DNA of 44,481 nucleotides from CAYXPR01 sp964467255 (GCA_964467255.1 CAYXPR010000015.1:1-44481); one strand, 5' to 3'. Positions 16,826 through 26,251 are shown, numbered from the stretch's first letter. The notes: generated by a model from the sequence alone, not told the origin. Numbers and translations are program-made.

Positions 16826-18208
16826 TCAGACCAGCTCTTCAGCGGTGACCACTTTATTGCGGCCCGTTTTCTTGGCGGCATATAGAGCTTCGTCTGATTT
16901 TTTCAGCAAATCAGCGGCGGACGTGATGCCATGCCCTGTGGATGCCATGCCAACGCTGGTCGTGACCTGCACATGGTTTGGCGCGGCGGTGATGGGGAAG
17001 GGCACATCGGCAATGGAAGCGCGCACGCGCTCGGCCATTGCTTTGGCGGTGTCTTTGTCCGCACCGGGCAGCAAAATGACGAATTCTTCACCGCCGGGAC
17101 GACAGGCAAGGTCAGTCGTACGCACGCCAGCTAAAATACGCTGGGCAAACTGCTTGAGCACTTCGTCGCCAATATGGTGACCCCAACCCGGTTTATCGTT
17201 GATGCTTTTAAAGTGGTCGATATCGAGCGAGAGCACGGAAAGCGGCGCTTTTTTTGCCATGCATTCCACAAAAATATTCTGGATGTGCGCGTCAAGATAA
17301 CGGCGGTTATAAAGCTTGGTCAGGCTGTCCGTAATGGCGAGCGACACGCTTTCTTCGTAGTTCGATTTCAGTGCATCCTGATAGCGCTTGCGCTTGATTT
17401 GCGTGCGGGAACGCGCAATCAGCTCATTCGCATCAAGCGGAGAAACAATATAGTCGTTGATGCCCATCTCAAGGCCTTTGATGAGCAGCGCTTTGTCTTC
17501 AATATCCACCATAATCATGAGCGGCACATGGCGCGAGGCTTCCTGGCTTCGGATTTGCACGCACAGGCGCAGACCATCCGCATTGTCGAGCATGGTGCTG
17601 ACAATAATCAGGTCCGGCGGCGTTCCCGCCGCTTTGGCCACGGCTTCCTCAGCCTTGGCGAACTCCACTACAAAGCCGTTAGCTTCCAGCGTTTCCTTCA
17701 TTTGTTTTGACTCGACCACATCGTCATCTACCACGAAAACGCGCGCGCCTTTGGTGTCGTAATTTTCAGTGGTGGCTTGCTCCACAAGCCCGAATTGTGA
17801 GCCGGTTTTATCACGCAGGCGAAGCTCATCGAGCATGAGCTTTACGCGGGTGAGGGAGCGAATGCGGGCAAATAAATGCACTTCATTAATCGGCTTGGTA
17901 AGGAAGTCATCTGCGCCGCTTTGCAGGCCTTGCACGCGGTCAGAAATATCGCTGAGTGCGGTCACCATCACCACCGGAATATGCGATGTTTCGGGGTCAG
18001 CCTTCAGGCGTTTACAGGCCTCGAACCCATCCATTTCCGGCATCATTACGTCAAGCAGGATAATATCAGGCTTAAAGGTTTTTACCTTTTCGAGCGCTTC
18101 TTTGCCGGAATAAGCCGAGGCATATTCGTAATATTCGTTTGCCAGCTTGGCCTCAAGCAGTTTTACGTTGGGCGCTAGATCATCAACAATTAATACGCGT
18201 GCGGTCAT
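16826..18208 (-). CDS. pleD: PleD-type diguanylate cyclase response regulator (REC-REC-GGDEF)
   Basis: At 460 residues it has the Caulobacter PleD layout. REC1 (about 1-120) has phosphoacceptor Asp53 in IILLDVMMPEMDG. REC2 (about 155-275) has Ser204 where the acceptor would be, so it is an adaptor, as in PleD. The cyclase domain has DSLTKLYNRRYLD and the active site GGEEF (372-376). The inhibitory-site motif RTTD (363-366) lies five residues before it, so the enzyme should be product-inhibited. It makes c-di-GMP in the cytoplasm. It starts 9 bp after divK, matching the conserved divK-pleD pair, in which DivK and PleD are controlled by the same histidine kinases. Confidence 0.94.
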   Translation of the reverse strand: MTARVLIVDDLAPNVKLLEAKLANEYYEYASAYSGKEALEKVKTFKPDIILLDVMMPEMDGFEACKRLKADPETSHIPVVMVTALSDISDRVQGLQSGADDFLTKPINEVHLFARIRSLTRVKLMLDELRLRDKTGSQFGLVEQATTENYDTKGARVFVVDDDVVESKQMKETLEANGFVVEFAKAEEAVAKAAGTPPDLIIVSTMLDNADGLRLCVQIRSQEASRHVPLMIMVDIEDKALLIKGLEMGINDYIVSPLDANELIARSRTQIKRKRYQDALKSNYEESVSLAITDSLTKLYNRRYLDAHIQNIFVECMAKKAPLSVLSLDIDHFKSINDKPGWGHHIGDEVLKQFAQRILAGVRTTDLACRPGGEEFVILLPGADKDTAKAMAERVRASIADVPFPITAAPNHVQVTTSVGMASTGHGITSAADLLKKSDEALYAAKKTGRNKVVTAEELV

Positions 18209-18217
18209 GAGCGGGGG

Positions 18218-18610
18218 CTATTCTTCATCATGTTTGGTTGTAACTTCGCCGACATATTTGCGGATGGTGGATACAAAAATATCAATGGCGATGGGTTTTG
18301 AAATATAGGCTTGGCAGCCGCTGGCCATGATGCGGTCTTCGTCGTCACGCATGGCAAAGGCAGTAACCGCTATTACCGGAATATGCTTAATCTGCGGATT
18401 TTCTTTCATCTGCTTAATCAGGTCCACGCCTGAAATTTCGGGCAGCTGAATATCCATAATAATGAGGTCGGGCTGGTAACGTTCTGCCAGCATGACAGCC
18501 TCCATGCCACTGCGCGTTTCCATCACGCCGAGCGAGTGCGCCTCCAAAAGGTCGCGGAAGAGCTTTAAGTTCAGCTCATTGTCTTCCACGATAAGCACCT
18601 TTTTGCTCAT
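18218..18610 (-). CDS. divK: DivK single-domain response regulator
   Basis: 130 residues from the ATG at 18610, which has GAGGA 8 nt upstream. A longer reading to 18652 adds 14 residues with no family support. The single receiver domain has VLIVEDNELNLKLF, acceptor Asp53 in DLIIMDIQLPEISG, conserved Thr in AVTAFAM, and Lys in YISKPI. DivK relays phosphorylation between the DivJ and PleC kinases and controls CtrA through DivL/CckA. It shares an operon with pleD. The 83 bp upstream separates it from acs. Confidence 0.94.
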   Translation of the reverse strand: MSKKVLIVEDNELNLKLFRDLLEAHSLGVMETRSGMEAVMLAERYQPDLIIMDIQLPEISGVDLIKQMKENPQIKHIPVIAVTAFAMRDDEDRIMASGCQAYISKPIAIDIFVSTIRKYVGEVTTKHDEE

Positions 18611-18693
18611 GCGTTCGTCCTCAAAAATCTTTGCAAGGCGTTCAGCGTACAAGAGTTGCTCCTAAAAATCAAATTTTTCAACGGTTTATAAGT

Positions 18694-20655
18694 TTACCGG
18701 TTTTGCCGACCGTCAATCAGTTGCTGCACCACTTCGGGGTTTAGCAGCGTGTTGGTGTCGCCTAAGTTGCCATAATCATTCGCTGCAATTTTACGCAGGA
18801 TGCGGCGCATGATTTTGCCGGAGCGGGTTTTAGGCAGGCCCGATGCCCACTGGATGATATCAGGCGTGGCGATGGGGCCGATTTCCTTGCGTACCCAGTT
18901 CACCAGTTCTTTTTTCATTGCGTCATCGGGCGTGATGCCTGCATTCAGTGTCACGAAGGCATAAATGCCCTGGCCTTTTATGGCATGCGGGTAACCCACA
19001 ACGCCAGCTTCAGCCACATTATCATGCGCAACAAGAGCGCTTTCAATTTCAGCCGTGCCGAGGCGGTGGCCGGAAACATTAATCACATCATCCACGCGGC
19101 CGGTAATCCAGTAGTAACCGTCTTTGTCGCGGCGGCAACCATCCCCCGTGAAGTACATGCCGTTGAAGGTAGAAAAATAGGTTTCCACAAAGCGTTTATG
19201 GTCGCCATACACGGTGCGCAGCATGCCGGGCCACGGCTCGGCGATGCACAGGCTGCCCTCGCATTCGCCTTCCAGCACTTTACCGCTGTTGTCTACAATC
19301 ACGGGTTTTACGCCAAAGAACGGGAAGGTGGCGGAGCCGGGTTTAAGGTCGGTAGCATAGGGCAGTGGTGTAATCATAAAGCCGCCCGTTTCGGTTTGCC
19401 ACCATGTGTCCACCACGGGACACTTTCCATCCCCCACAACGCTGTGATACCACAACCATGCTTCGGGGTTGATGGGCTCGCCCACCGAGCCCAAAATGCG
19501 CAGCGAGGAACGCTTCGTTTTTTTGACCCACTCATCGCCCTGCGCCATGAGCGCGCGGATGGCGGTGGGGGCGGTGTAGAAAATATTCACCTTATATTTG
19601 TCGATAACCTGCCAGAAGCGTGAGTAATCCGGATAGTTCGGGATGCCCTCGAACATCAGCGTCGTGGCGGCGTTTGCCAGCGGCCCGTAGATAATATAGC
19701 TATGGCCGGTAACCCAGCCTACGTCCGCCGTACACCAGTAAATATCGCCCGGTTGATAGTCGAAGGCCAATTCGTGCGTTATTGCGACCCACAACAGGTA
19801 GCCGCCTGTGGTGTGTAGCACGCCTTTGGGTTTGCCCGTGGAACCGGAGGTATATAGGATAAAGAGCGGGTCTTCTGCGCCCATCGGTTCGGCGGGGCAG
19901 TCCGCCGAGGCTTTTTCCACCGCCTCGTGATACCAGATGTCACGCCCCTGTTTGAATGCCACCACGCCGCCGGTGCGTTTTACGACCATTACCGTGCCGG
20001 TAAAGTTCATTTTGCTTAAGGCTTCATCCACATTTGCTTTGAGCGGCACCTTTTTGCCGCCGCGCAGGCCTTCATCGGCTGTGATGATGAAGGTGGCTTT
20101 GCAGTCTTCAATACGGCCTTTCAAGGAATCGGGCGAAAACCCGCCGAACACCACCGAATGCACCGCGCCGATGCGTGTGCAGGCCAGCATGGCATAAGTG
20201 GCCTCTAAAATCATCGGTAGGTAAATCACCACACGGTCACCCTTTTTCACGCCTTGCGATTTGAGGGCGTTGGCGAGTTTGCACACTTGTTGATGCATTT
20301 CGGTGTAGGTGACTTTTTTGGATTCGCTGGGGTTGTCGCCTTCCCAGATGATGGCGGTGGTGTTTGCATGTTTCGGCAAATGGCGGTCGATGCAATTATA
20401 AGAAACGTTCAGTGTTCCGCCTTCGAACCAGCGCACGTGGATGTCACCTTTAAAGGCGGCATCTTTCACTTTGTCCCATTTTTTGAACCAGTGTAGACGC
20501 TCAGCCTGTTTTGCCCAGAAAGCCTCGGGATTTTCAATTGATTCACGGTAGAGTGCTTCGTATGTTTCCTTGGTTATCAGCGGTGTATGTGCGGGCTTAG
20601 GCGCCTTAAACAGGGTGTTTGCGGGGCTGCTGAGGTGCTCTTTGGGCTTATTCAT
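18694..20655 (-). CDS. acs: Acetyl-coenzyme A synthetase
   Basis: The 653-residue length is normal for Acs. Key motifs are the P-loop-like LYTSGSTGKPKGVLHTTGGY, WCTADVGWVTGHSYIIYGPL, WWQTETGG, GRVDDVINVSGHRLGTAE and the C-terminal PKTRSGKIMRR with the acetylatable lysine. It activates acetate to acetyl-CoA via acetyl-AMP in the cytoplasm. It is monocistronic or leads into divK-pleD. The spacing to divK is 83 bp, and only a weak CGGT/ACCG hairpin lies between them. Confidence 0.96.
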   Translation of the reverse strand: MNKPKEHLSSPANTLFKAPKPAHTPLITKETYEALYRESIENPEAFWAKQAERLHWFKKWDKVKDAAFKGDIHVRWFEGGTLNVSYNCIDRHLPKHANTTAIIWEGDNPSESKKVTYTEMHQQVCKLANALKSQGVKKGDRVVIYLPMILEATYAMLACTRIGAVHSVVFGGFSPDSLKGRIEDCKATFIITADEGLRGGKKVPLKANVDEALSKMNFTGTVMVVKRTGGVVAFKQGRDIWYHEAVEKASADCPAEPMGAEDPLFILYTSGSTGKPKGVLHTTGGYLLWVAITHELAFDYQPGDIYWCTADVGWVTGHSYIIYGPLANAATTLMFEGIPNYPDYSRFWQVIDKYKVNIFYTAPTAIRALMAQGDEWVKKTKRSSLRILGSVGEPINPEAWLWYHSVVGDGKCPVVDTWWQTETGGFMITPLPYATDLKPGSATFPFFGVKPVIVDNSGKVLEGECEGSLCIAEPWPGMLRTVYGDHKRFVETYFSTFNGMYFTGDGCRRDKDGYYWITGRVDDVINVSGHRLGTAEIESALVAHDNVAEAGVVGYPHAIKGQGIYAFVTLNAGITPDDAMKKELVNWVRKEIGPIATPDIIQWASGLPKTRSGKIMRRILRKIAANDYGNLGDTNTLLNPEVVQQLIDGRQNR

Positions 20656-20815
20656 GTGCTTGTACCCTTAACCGTGATGCCGGAGCACTCTAATTTAAGG
20701 ATAAAAACCGAATTGAAAAGCCATTTCTTTGCTCATTGCTCAGCCTCAGTTTTGCTAGGGTTTTTGATAATAGTAGTTGCAAATCACAGTTAAAAATTGT
20801 TTTTTCACCTGTCCG

Positions 20816-20830
20816 TTAACGCCTTGTTAA
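20816..20830. promoter_or_regulatory. Perfect TTAA-N7-TTAA box (CtrA-type) upstream of the ppc-like gene
   Basis: TTAA, seven bases, TTAA, within the direct repeat GTTAAC-GCCTT-GTTAAC. This equals the alphaproteobacterial CtrA consensus. It lies 80 bp before the ATG of the ppc-like gene, in a normal promoter position. It is a motif match only, and no ctrA gene is in the window. Confidence 0.4.
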
Positions 20831-20910
20831 CGATATTCTTTTAAAGTCAGTAACGTACCCAAAGCAAAACAAGCTGCTTTGACGGCAATGGATGAGAGAG
20901 ATACGACACT

Positions 20911-23856
20911 ATGAAGAAAACATACGCTGGGTTGGTGCCTGCACCGGTTAAAGGCCAATATACGGATGCACATGAGGCAAGACCTTACTCGCAACGGCTG
21001 CAGGAGTCGATTGCAGAGATGTTTCTGCGCATGGTGGCAGAAAAAGATCCGGAAGTAGCACGTTTGTTGCAGAAAAAACTGGATATTGCTGAAATCGACG
21101 GCAAAGCATTACGCAGACAGCAGAATGAAGCGTTGCTTGCAAGCATTCCGGTAGATAAGCGAAATCTGTTTGAAGAAATGAATGCCAAGCTGGTGGATGT
21201 GCAATGGCGCGCCCGCAAAGTGGCTGGTATTGGCGTGCTAAATGCACTGGCCGAAGTCGGCGTAAAAACCGGTGATACGTTTGGTGAAGTATTGGAGCGC
21301 CTTAAAGAACAAAATGTTCCGGCTGCTAAGGTGCAAGAACTGGTGGATGGATTAAAAGTATGGCCGAGCCTGACCACGCACCCCACCAACCCGACATCGC
21401 TGGATTATACGCTGCAAGGCTTGGCGGTGGATAAAGCACTGGCAGACCCAGCCACGCAGCAGAAAGAACTTGAGGCATTGCTGCGCAAAGTGCGTGACAC
21501 ACAAATGGATGAAACGCCCAATCAGAGCGGTGAACGCAAAAAAACGCCGGAAAAAGAAGCAACCGAATTGCTCGCGATTCTGGATGTGATTTATGATTCA
21601 GCTGCTGGACCACAGCATAGGTTGCGTACTGCCCTTGACCAAAATGGCTACACGGATGTTGAAATTAAAAATCCGCTGTTGGATTTAAACGTGTGGGGTC
21701 CTGGTGATGGCGATGGCAACCCGAACATGACGGCCGAAGTGCTGGGTGCATTTATAACCCGCGCAAAAACCCGCATCCAGGAACGCTATGCGGATGATAT
21801 TAAACGGCTGGCACCTGCGCTGCGCGCAGAAAATTATGGTAAAGCTGCGGATGATTTAGAAGCAATCGGTGCGCGGCTTGGCAGCTATGGCAGTGATGAA
21901 AAACGCCTTGAGGCGGATGTAAGTGCTGTGGTGGCGCAGGTTGATAAGGGCGCTAAAAACTATGCACTGCTGGATGATTTTGAAACCAAAGTCGAAACGT
22001 TCGGCACGCGCTTTACGCGTATCGACGTGCGTCATAACTCAAAAGATTTGATGACGGCGGTAGCGCGTGTGCTAGAAGCGACTTACCAAATCACCAGTGC
22101 GTTAGAATTTATGGAGATGGATGCGGATAAACAGGCCGCGCTCATCAAAACAAAATTCAACGACCCAGAGTTTTTGGCGCGCGTGAAAGCGCTTAATCCC
22201 CAAGCGATGATTGACACCACAAACGGTGAAGACAAAGACGGACAGACGGCAATGCGCGTGCTGACCCGCATGCGCGTGATGGCTGAAAACCCTGAAATGT
22301 TCCAGAAGCTGATTATTGCGGAAACCACATCGGCAGCGAACGGCCTTGCAGCATTGCTGATGCTGAAGGCAGCCGGTAACGAAGTGGCGAATGAGAAAGC
22401 CGCCGTAGACGTAGTGCCGCTATTTGAATCGCGCAAGGACTTGGAGGAGGCACCAAGAGTGGTGCACACGCTGTGCACCGACGAAGTGTTCGGCGCGCAT
22501 GTGAGAGCTCGCGGTTATATGCTTTCCATGATTGCGAAAAGTGATACGGCACGCCTTTCAGGTCCTGGTGTGCAGGGTCAGCAGGAAGAAACTGCCGGCA
22601 AACTGCTCGCGCTAAACCGCGATAGTTACGGCGCGGATATGTATGTGATGGCAGGTGGCGGTGACGATCAGATGCGTGGTGGTGGCCGAATTGTGGAAAC
22701 GCCACACGTGATGCTGCGTGCTGAAGCGCGTGAAGGTGGGCACTACCCTGCTAAATTAGCAATGACCTTACAGGGCTTGCAGTTGCAGCTTATTTTCGGC
22801 GCTCCGCTACTGGCAGAAAACTTTCAGGAGAGCTTTGCTGCACAGAGCTTGCTTGCCAACGCTCGTGCCACTGGTTTGGTGGAATGGCGCCCCGTGCCGC
22901 CGGGTGTGAATGAAACGCAGGCGTACTTGCACGCCAAGGAATATTTCCGCGAGGCAATGGATAGGTATGAGCAGGCGATTGGCGATAAAGGCAGCCCTGC
23001 GCGTGAAACCATCAAGGCTTACTTTAGCAGTTTCCCGTCTGAAATAATTGAGTGGTCTAACAAAAGCTCTCGCCCTGGCGCGCGTACAAAAACAACAGAC
23101 CCGATTGAAGGCCGTGCGATTAGCCTCGATCAACGCTCGAAGCACGATGGTGCATACCTGACTGCTACAGTAGGTTTGGTGAGTGCGCTCGAACACTTGG
23201 CCAGTATGCCCTATTACGGCAGTAAGGGCGAAGACGGTGAGCCGATTTCTGCACTCCGCCACGCCTATATGGGCAATAAATCTTTCCGCGATAATATTCG
23301 TATGCAGGCTGTGGTGCTGCACCAGAAAGACTACGACATGGCGTGGATGAAACATGGCGAAAGACCAACACCAGAAGAAGCGGAGCGCTTAGCGCTGGCG
23401 TATAACCCCTCTTCAGTGAACGATCCACGTGTGTTTTTAGCTGCACTTGAAAAATCAGACCGCAGGGAAGCCGCGCTGATTTATGAAGCCATCACGGGCG
23501 AAAAACCCGCGCCGGATATTTCATTAAAAACGCCGCTTGAGGCTGGTTGGCCAAACCTTGCCGAGCAAATGGATTACCGCGAGCGTCAGTCGGAATGGTC
23601 GAAGTTGATGGAAGTGTACTGCATCAATAAAATCAACAAGTGCCATGAAGATCGTGGACCCATACCAGATTGGCTACGCGAATTGGCGTACCATGCGTAT
23701 GTCGGCGCGAACCCGACCTATAGCTCGCCAAGCTTCAGCTTAACGATGACCGACCCTCAGAAGGAAGGCAAAGTGCAGCTTTCCGAAAGAAACGAGCGTA
23801 TTGAGGCTTCGCTGAAGATGCCGCAATGGTCGGGTGGTCGCAGCGTGACGGATTAA
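20911..23856 (+). CDS. Phosphoenolpyruvate carboxylase homologue with altered catalytic motifs
   Basis: The protein has 981 residues, about 100 longer than E. coli Ppc. Family features are PSLTTHPTNPTS with the essential His (His157), RFTRIDVRHNS, MLSMIAKSDTARLSG in place of YSDSxKD, SSRPGARTK (the Arg699 region) and EGRAISLDQRS (the Arg713 region). However, the loop FHGRGGSIGRGG is replaced by MAGGGDDQMRGGG (580-592). An ungapped alignment puts Ala581 and Gly583 where E. coli has His579 and Arg581. WGGDRDGNP reads WGPGDGDGNP, and the protein ends SVTD instead of the invariant NTG. It could be a divergent carboxylase or a protein with a new activity. It starts after a GAGAGAG site and has a CtrA-like box upstream. 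Confidence 0.78.
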   Translation: MKKTYAGLVPAPVKGQYTDAHEARPYSQRLQESIAEMFLRMVAEKDPEVARLLQKKLDIAEIDGKALRRQQNEALLASIPVDKRNLFEEMNAKLVDVQWRARKVAGIGVLNALAEVGVKTGDTFGEVLERLKEQNVPAAKVQELVDGLKVWPSLTTHPTNPTSLDYTLQGLAVDKALADPATQQKELEALLRKVRDTQMDETPNQSGERKKTPEKEATELLAILDVIYDSAAGPQHRLRTALDQNGYTDVEIKNPLLDLNVWGPGDGDGNPNMTAEVLGAFITRAKTRIQERYADDIKRLAPALRAENYGKAADDLEAIGARLGSYGSDEKRLEADVSAVVAQVDKGAKNYALLDDFETKVETFGTRFTRIDVRHNSKDLMTAVARVLEATYQITSALEFMEMDADKQAALIKTKFNDPEFLARVKALNPQAMIDTTNGEDKDGQTAMRVLTRMRVMAENPEMFQKLIIAETTSAANGLAALLMLKAAGNEVANEKAAVDVVPLFESRKDLEEAPRVVHTLCTDEVFGAHVRARGYMLSMIAKSDTARLSGPGVQGQQEETAGKLLALNRDSYGADMYVMAGGGDDQMRGGGRIVETPHVMLRAEAREGGHYPAKLAMTLQGLQLQLIFGAPLLAENFQESFAAQSLLANARATGLVEWRPVPPGVNETQAYLHAKEYFREAMDRYEQAIGDKGSPARETIKAYFSSFPSEIIEWSNKSSRPGARTKTTDPIEGRAISLDQRSKHDGAYLTATVGLVSALEHLASMPYYGSKGEDGEPISALRHAYMGNKSFRDNIRMQAVVLHQKDYDMAWMKHGERPTPEEAERLALAYNPSSVNDPRVFLAALEKSDRREAALIYEAITGEKPAPDISLKTPLEAGWPNLAEQMDYRERQSEWSKLMEVYCINKINKCHEDRGPIPDWLRELAYHAYVGANPTYSSPSFSLTMTDPQKEGKVQLSERNERIEASLKMPQWSGGRSVTD

Positions 23857-25148
23857 AGGATTTCTTCCAATTTTCCGGTCAGGAAGGCGTAATCTAAAAA
23901 GGTGAAGCGGTTGCGCGTGAACAGCGCATCCATACAGGCTTTGCGGTAGGCCTCTTTCGGCCAGCCGATTTCATCCGGCGTGGTGGGGGTACCAGCAGCC
24001 AATAACGCTGCCCTGATTGTTTCTGACGGCACCATGATTTTTTTCAGTTGATTGACCATCTCGGGCCAGAACTTGTCGATGCGCTGGTTCATGCTATGGG
24101 CCTTTTCGGGGGTGATTTCCTTTTTACGGTATTCCGCCCGGCACTGGGGTCCAAGGGTTGCCCCAAACTGCTTGTCGAACCATGCGTCTGGTAGCGGGTG
24201 GTGTTTCACCTCGAGCTGTTGTTCAATCAATTTTTCCTGTAGGCGCGCAAGGGTAAGAGTGGTGACGGCAATCTGCTCGCCATGGAAGCTTTGCTGAAGA
24301 GTTTTTCCGTGCCGCATCTCCATCGTGTGGGCAATCATGTGCTCGGCTTGGCTGGCAGGGTAGCTGCCGCCGCACAGCACCATACCAAGGCCGGAAAGGA
24401 TTAGATTTTCACACAGAATTTCAATGGCTTCCTTATTTTTATGGACCGCACGGTCCACTGAGGGAATCAGCCTTTTTTCGTTGTCTTTTAGCCACTCGAA
24501 GGGGGTGGAGATGTAGTCTGAGCCCAGCAGGAAGTAAGAGAGCAACCAGTCGGCCTGTGCGGTGCTTCGGCAGAGGCTGTCGCCGATGCCGCTGCTGATT
24601 AGCCGGCGGGGTGCCTGAGCCATTACTGCGGTATCCATCCATATCATTTTTGGCATGTGGGCGGGCAGGGTGTGCTTGAACCCGTCTTCCTCCTCAATCG
24701 AGGCGTTGGCGGAGGCATACCCATTCATGGAAGGGGCGGTGGCAACAACCGCATAAGGCTTACCCGCCGTGTATGAGGCAAATTTAACCAAGTCATTGAC
24801 TGTTCCGCTGCCTACTGCAATCAATAGACCCGCATCGCCGACCATGGAATGGATATGCCTCACCTCGCGCACACTGGGGCGCACATGCTGGGGTAAAATG
24901 ATGGAGCTCACTTGATAGTGCCGGTGTAAAATCTGTTCCACGCGCTCGGCAGCCACCGGATGCGTATTGGCATCGCTGATAACAGCCACGCTATTAATGC
25001 TGGGGAAATGCTTTGCCACCAGCTGGCCAACTTTTTCAATCGCACCAGCCTCAATTATTACCTTGTGAATAGGAAACTCCACCACATGTCCCTGCAACGG
25101 GTGGCGTATGCCGCGCTTTAACAGGTCATCAATCAGGGTGGTGGACAT
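23853..25148 (-). CDS. Glycerol-1-phosphate dehydrogenase-like iron-type alcohol dehydrogenase (AraM/EgsA family)
   Basis: The 431-residue protein has a Rossmann NAD site, LLIAVGSGTVNDLVKFAS, then ATAPSMNGYASANASI, the signature of bacterial AraM and archaeal EgsA. The metal ligands are the Asp in SGIGDSLCRS and the His residues in SQAEHMIAHTMEM and FHGEQIAV. The reaction would be NAD(P)H-dependent reduction of dihydroxyacetone phosphate to sn-glycerol-1-phosphate. That enantiomer is rare in bacteria and serves archaeal-type lipids or special polymers. About 40 residues longer than B. subtilis AraM. Its stop shares the palindrome TTAA with the convergent ppc-like gene. Oxidation of another polyol phosphate is possible. 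Confidence 0.8.
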   Translation of the reverse strand: MSTTLIDDLLKRGIRHPLQGHVVEFPIHKVIIEAGAIEKVGQLVAKHFPSINSVAVISDANTHPVAAERVEQILHRHYQVSSIILPQHVRPSVREVRHIHSMVGDAGLLIAVGSGTVNDLVKFASYTAGKPYAVVATAPSMNGYASANASIEEEDGFKHTLPAHMPKMIWMDTAVMAQAPRRLISSGIGDSLCRSTAQADWLLSYFLLGSDYISTPFEWLKDNEKRLIPSVDRAVHKNKEAIEILCENLILSGLGMVLCGGSYPASQAEHMIAHTMEMRHGKTLQQSFHGEQIAVTTLTLARLQEKLIEQQLEVKHHPLPDAWFDKQFGATLGPQCRAEYRKKEITPEKAHSMNQRIDKFWPEMVNQLKKIMVPSETIRAALLAAGTPTTPDEIGWPKEAYRKACMDALFTRNRFTFLDYAFLTGKLEEIL

Positions 25149-25269
25149 AGGGTTCCTTGAGCTATCCAGAGAGCAAGAAATTTTCTTGCATTTTCAATGC
25201 TGTTTAGCATACTAAGCCCCGATTAAAGACTATAACCCTATTATTTTCCAGCGATTTTAAAGGATAAGC

Positions 25270-26244
25270 ATGATTGGTTTCCGTGGTGCCCTGATGACAC
25301 TCACTCTGGTTGGTATGCTGGGCGCAAGCTCTGCGGCTTTGGCAAGTGGCGCCGAAGGTTTTGCTCCGTGGCTGGAAAATATGAAGCAGGAAGCACTCGC
25401 CGCTGGCATCAGCCAGCCAACGGTGGATGGCGTGCTCGGCAAAGCCGTGTTTTTGCCTAAGGCGATTGAGCTCGATAGAAAGCAGCCGGAAATGAAGCTG
25501 ACCATGCACCAGTACTTAAAGAAAGTGGTGAACAAGGCGCGGATTCAAAAAGGCCGCGAGATGATGCGCCAGCACAGGGAACTGCTGGAAAGAATTGGTA
25601 CAAAATACGGTGTTCAGCCGCGTTTTATCGTGGCGCTGTGGGGCATTGAGACCAACTTTGGTGGCAACATGGGTGGCTTCAAGATTGTGGATGCGCTGGC
25701 CACCATGGCCTATGAAGGCCGCCGCGCGGACTTTTTCAAAGATGAGCTTATTAAAGCGCTGAAGATTATTGATGAAGACCACGTGGATGAAACGAAAATG
25801 GTGGGGTCATGGGCGGGCGCAATGGGGCAGACGCAGTTTATGCCTTCCAGCTTTTTGAATTTTGCGGTAGATGAAAATGGAGATGGAAAGCGCGATATCT
25901 GGGGCACACAGGAGGATGTGTTTGCCTCTATCGCGAACTATCTCAAAAACGTCGGTTGGGACGATGAGCTGACCTGGGGCAGGGTGGTAAGGTTACCGGC
26001 TGACTTCGACTATTCACTTGAAAAACAAGAGTTTTTACTTGTAGAATGGCAGCAAAAAGGGGTGCGGGCCGTTGGCGGGGGCAATCTTCCGGATAAGCCA
26101 CTGAAAACAAAGCTAATTTTGCCAGAAGGTAAGGAAAAAGATGCGTTTTTAGTTTACTCCAACTATGAAAGTATCTTAAAATGGAACCGTTCAAACTTCT
26201 TTGCGGTAGCCGTGGGTAGTCTCGCGGACGCCCTTGGCTATTAA
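25270..26244 (+). CDS. mltB: Lytic murein transglycosylase B (SLT_2 family)
   Basis: 324 residues with a signal peptide ending near SSAALASG and no lipobox, so it is a soluble periplasmic form. The catalytic Glu is in FIVALWGIETNFGG, and GSWAGAMGQTQFMPSSF and VFASIANYLKNVGW are further MltB motifs. It cleaves glycan strands to give 1,6-anhydro-muropeptides. The start has AAAGGA upstream. It is the first of three wall enzymes in a row (MltB, RlpA, D,D-carboxypeptidase), divergent from the G1P dehydrogenase gene. Confidence 0.93.
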   Translation: MIGFRGALMTLTLVGMLGASSAALASGAEGFAPWLENMKQEALAAGISQPTVDGVLGKAVFLPKAIELDRKQPEMKLTMHQYLKKVVNKARIQKGREMMRQHRELLERIGTKYGVQPRFIVALWGIETNFGGNMGGFKIVDALATMAYEGRRADFFKDELIKALKIIDEDHVDETKMVGSWAGAMGQTQFMPSSFLNFAVDENGDGKRDIWGTQEDVFASIANYLKNVGWDDELTWGRVVRLPADFDYSLEKQEFLLVEWQQKGVRAVGGGNLPDKPLKTKLILPEGKEKDAFLVYSNYESILKWNRSNFFAVAVGSLADALGY

Positions 26245-26251
26245 CAAGCGA

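Noticed and set aside
18611..18652. 14-residue N-terminal extension of DivK
   Set aside because: The ATG at 18610 has GAGGA 8 nt upstream and gives Asp53 as phosphoacceptor, matching the family.
18653..18693. Terminator between acs and divK
   Set aside because: Only a 4-bp CGGT/ACCG stem with a 10-nt loop is visible; too weak to call.
22807..23355. 182-codon minus-strand frame inside the ppc-like gene
   Set aside because: No domain or ribosome site; the plus-strand frame clearly codes for a PEPC homologue.
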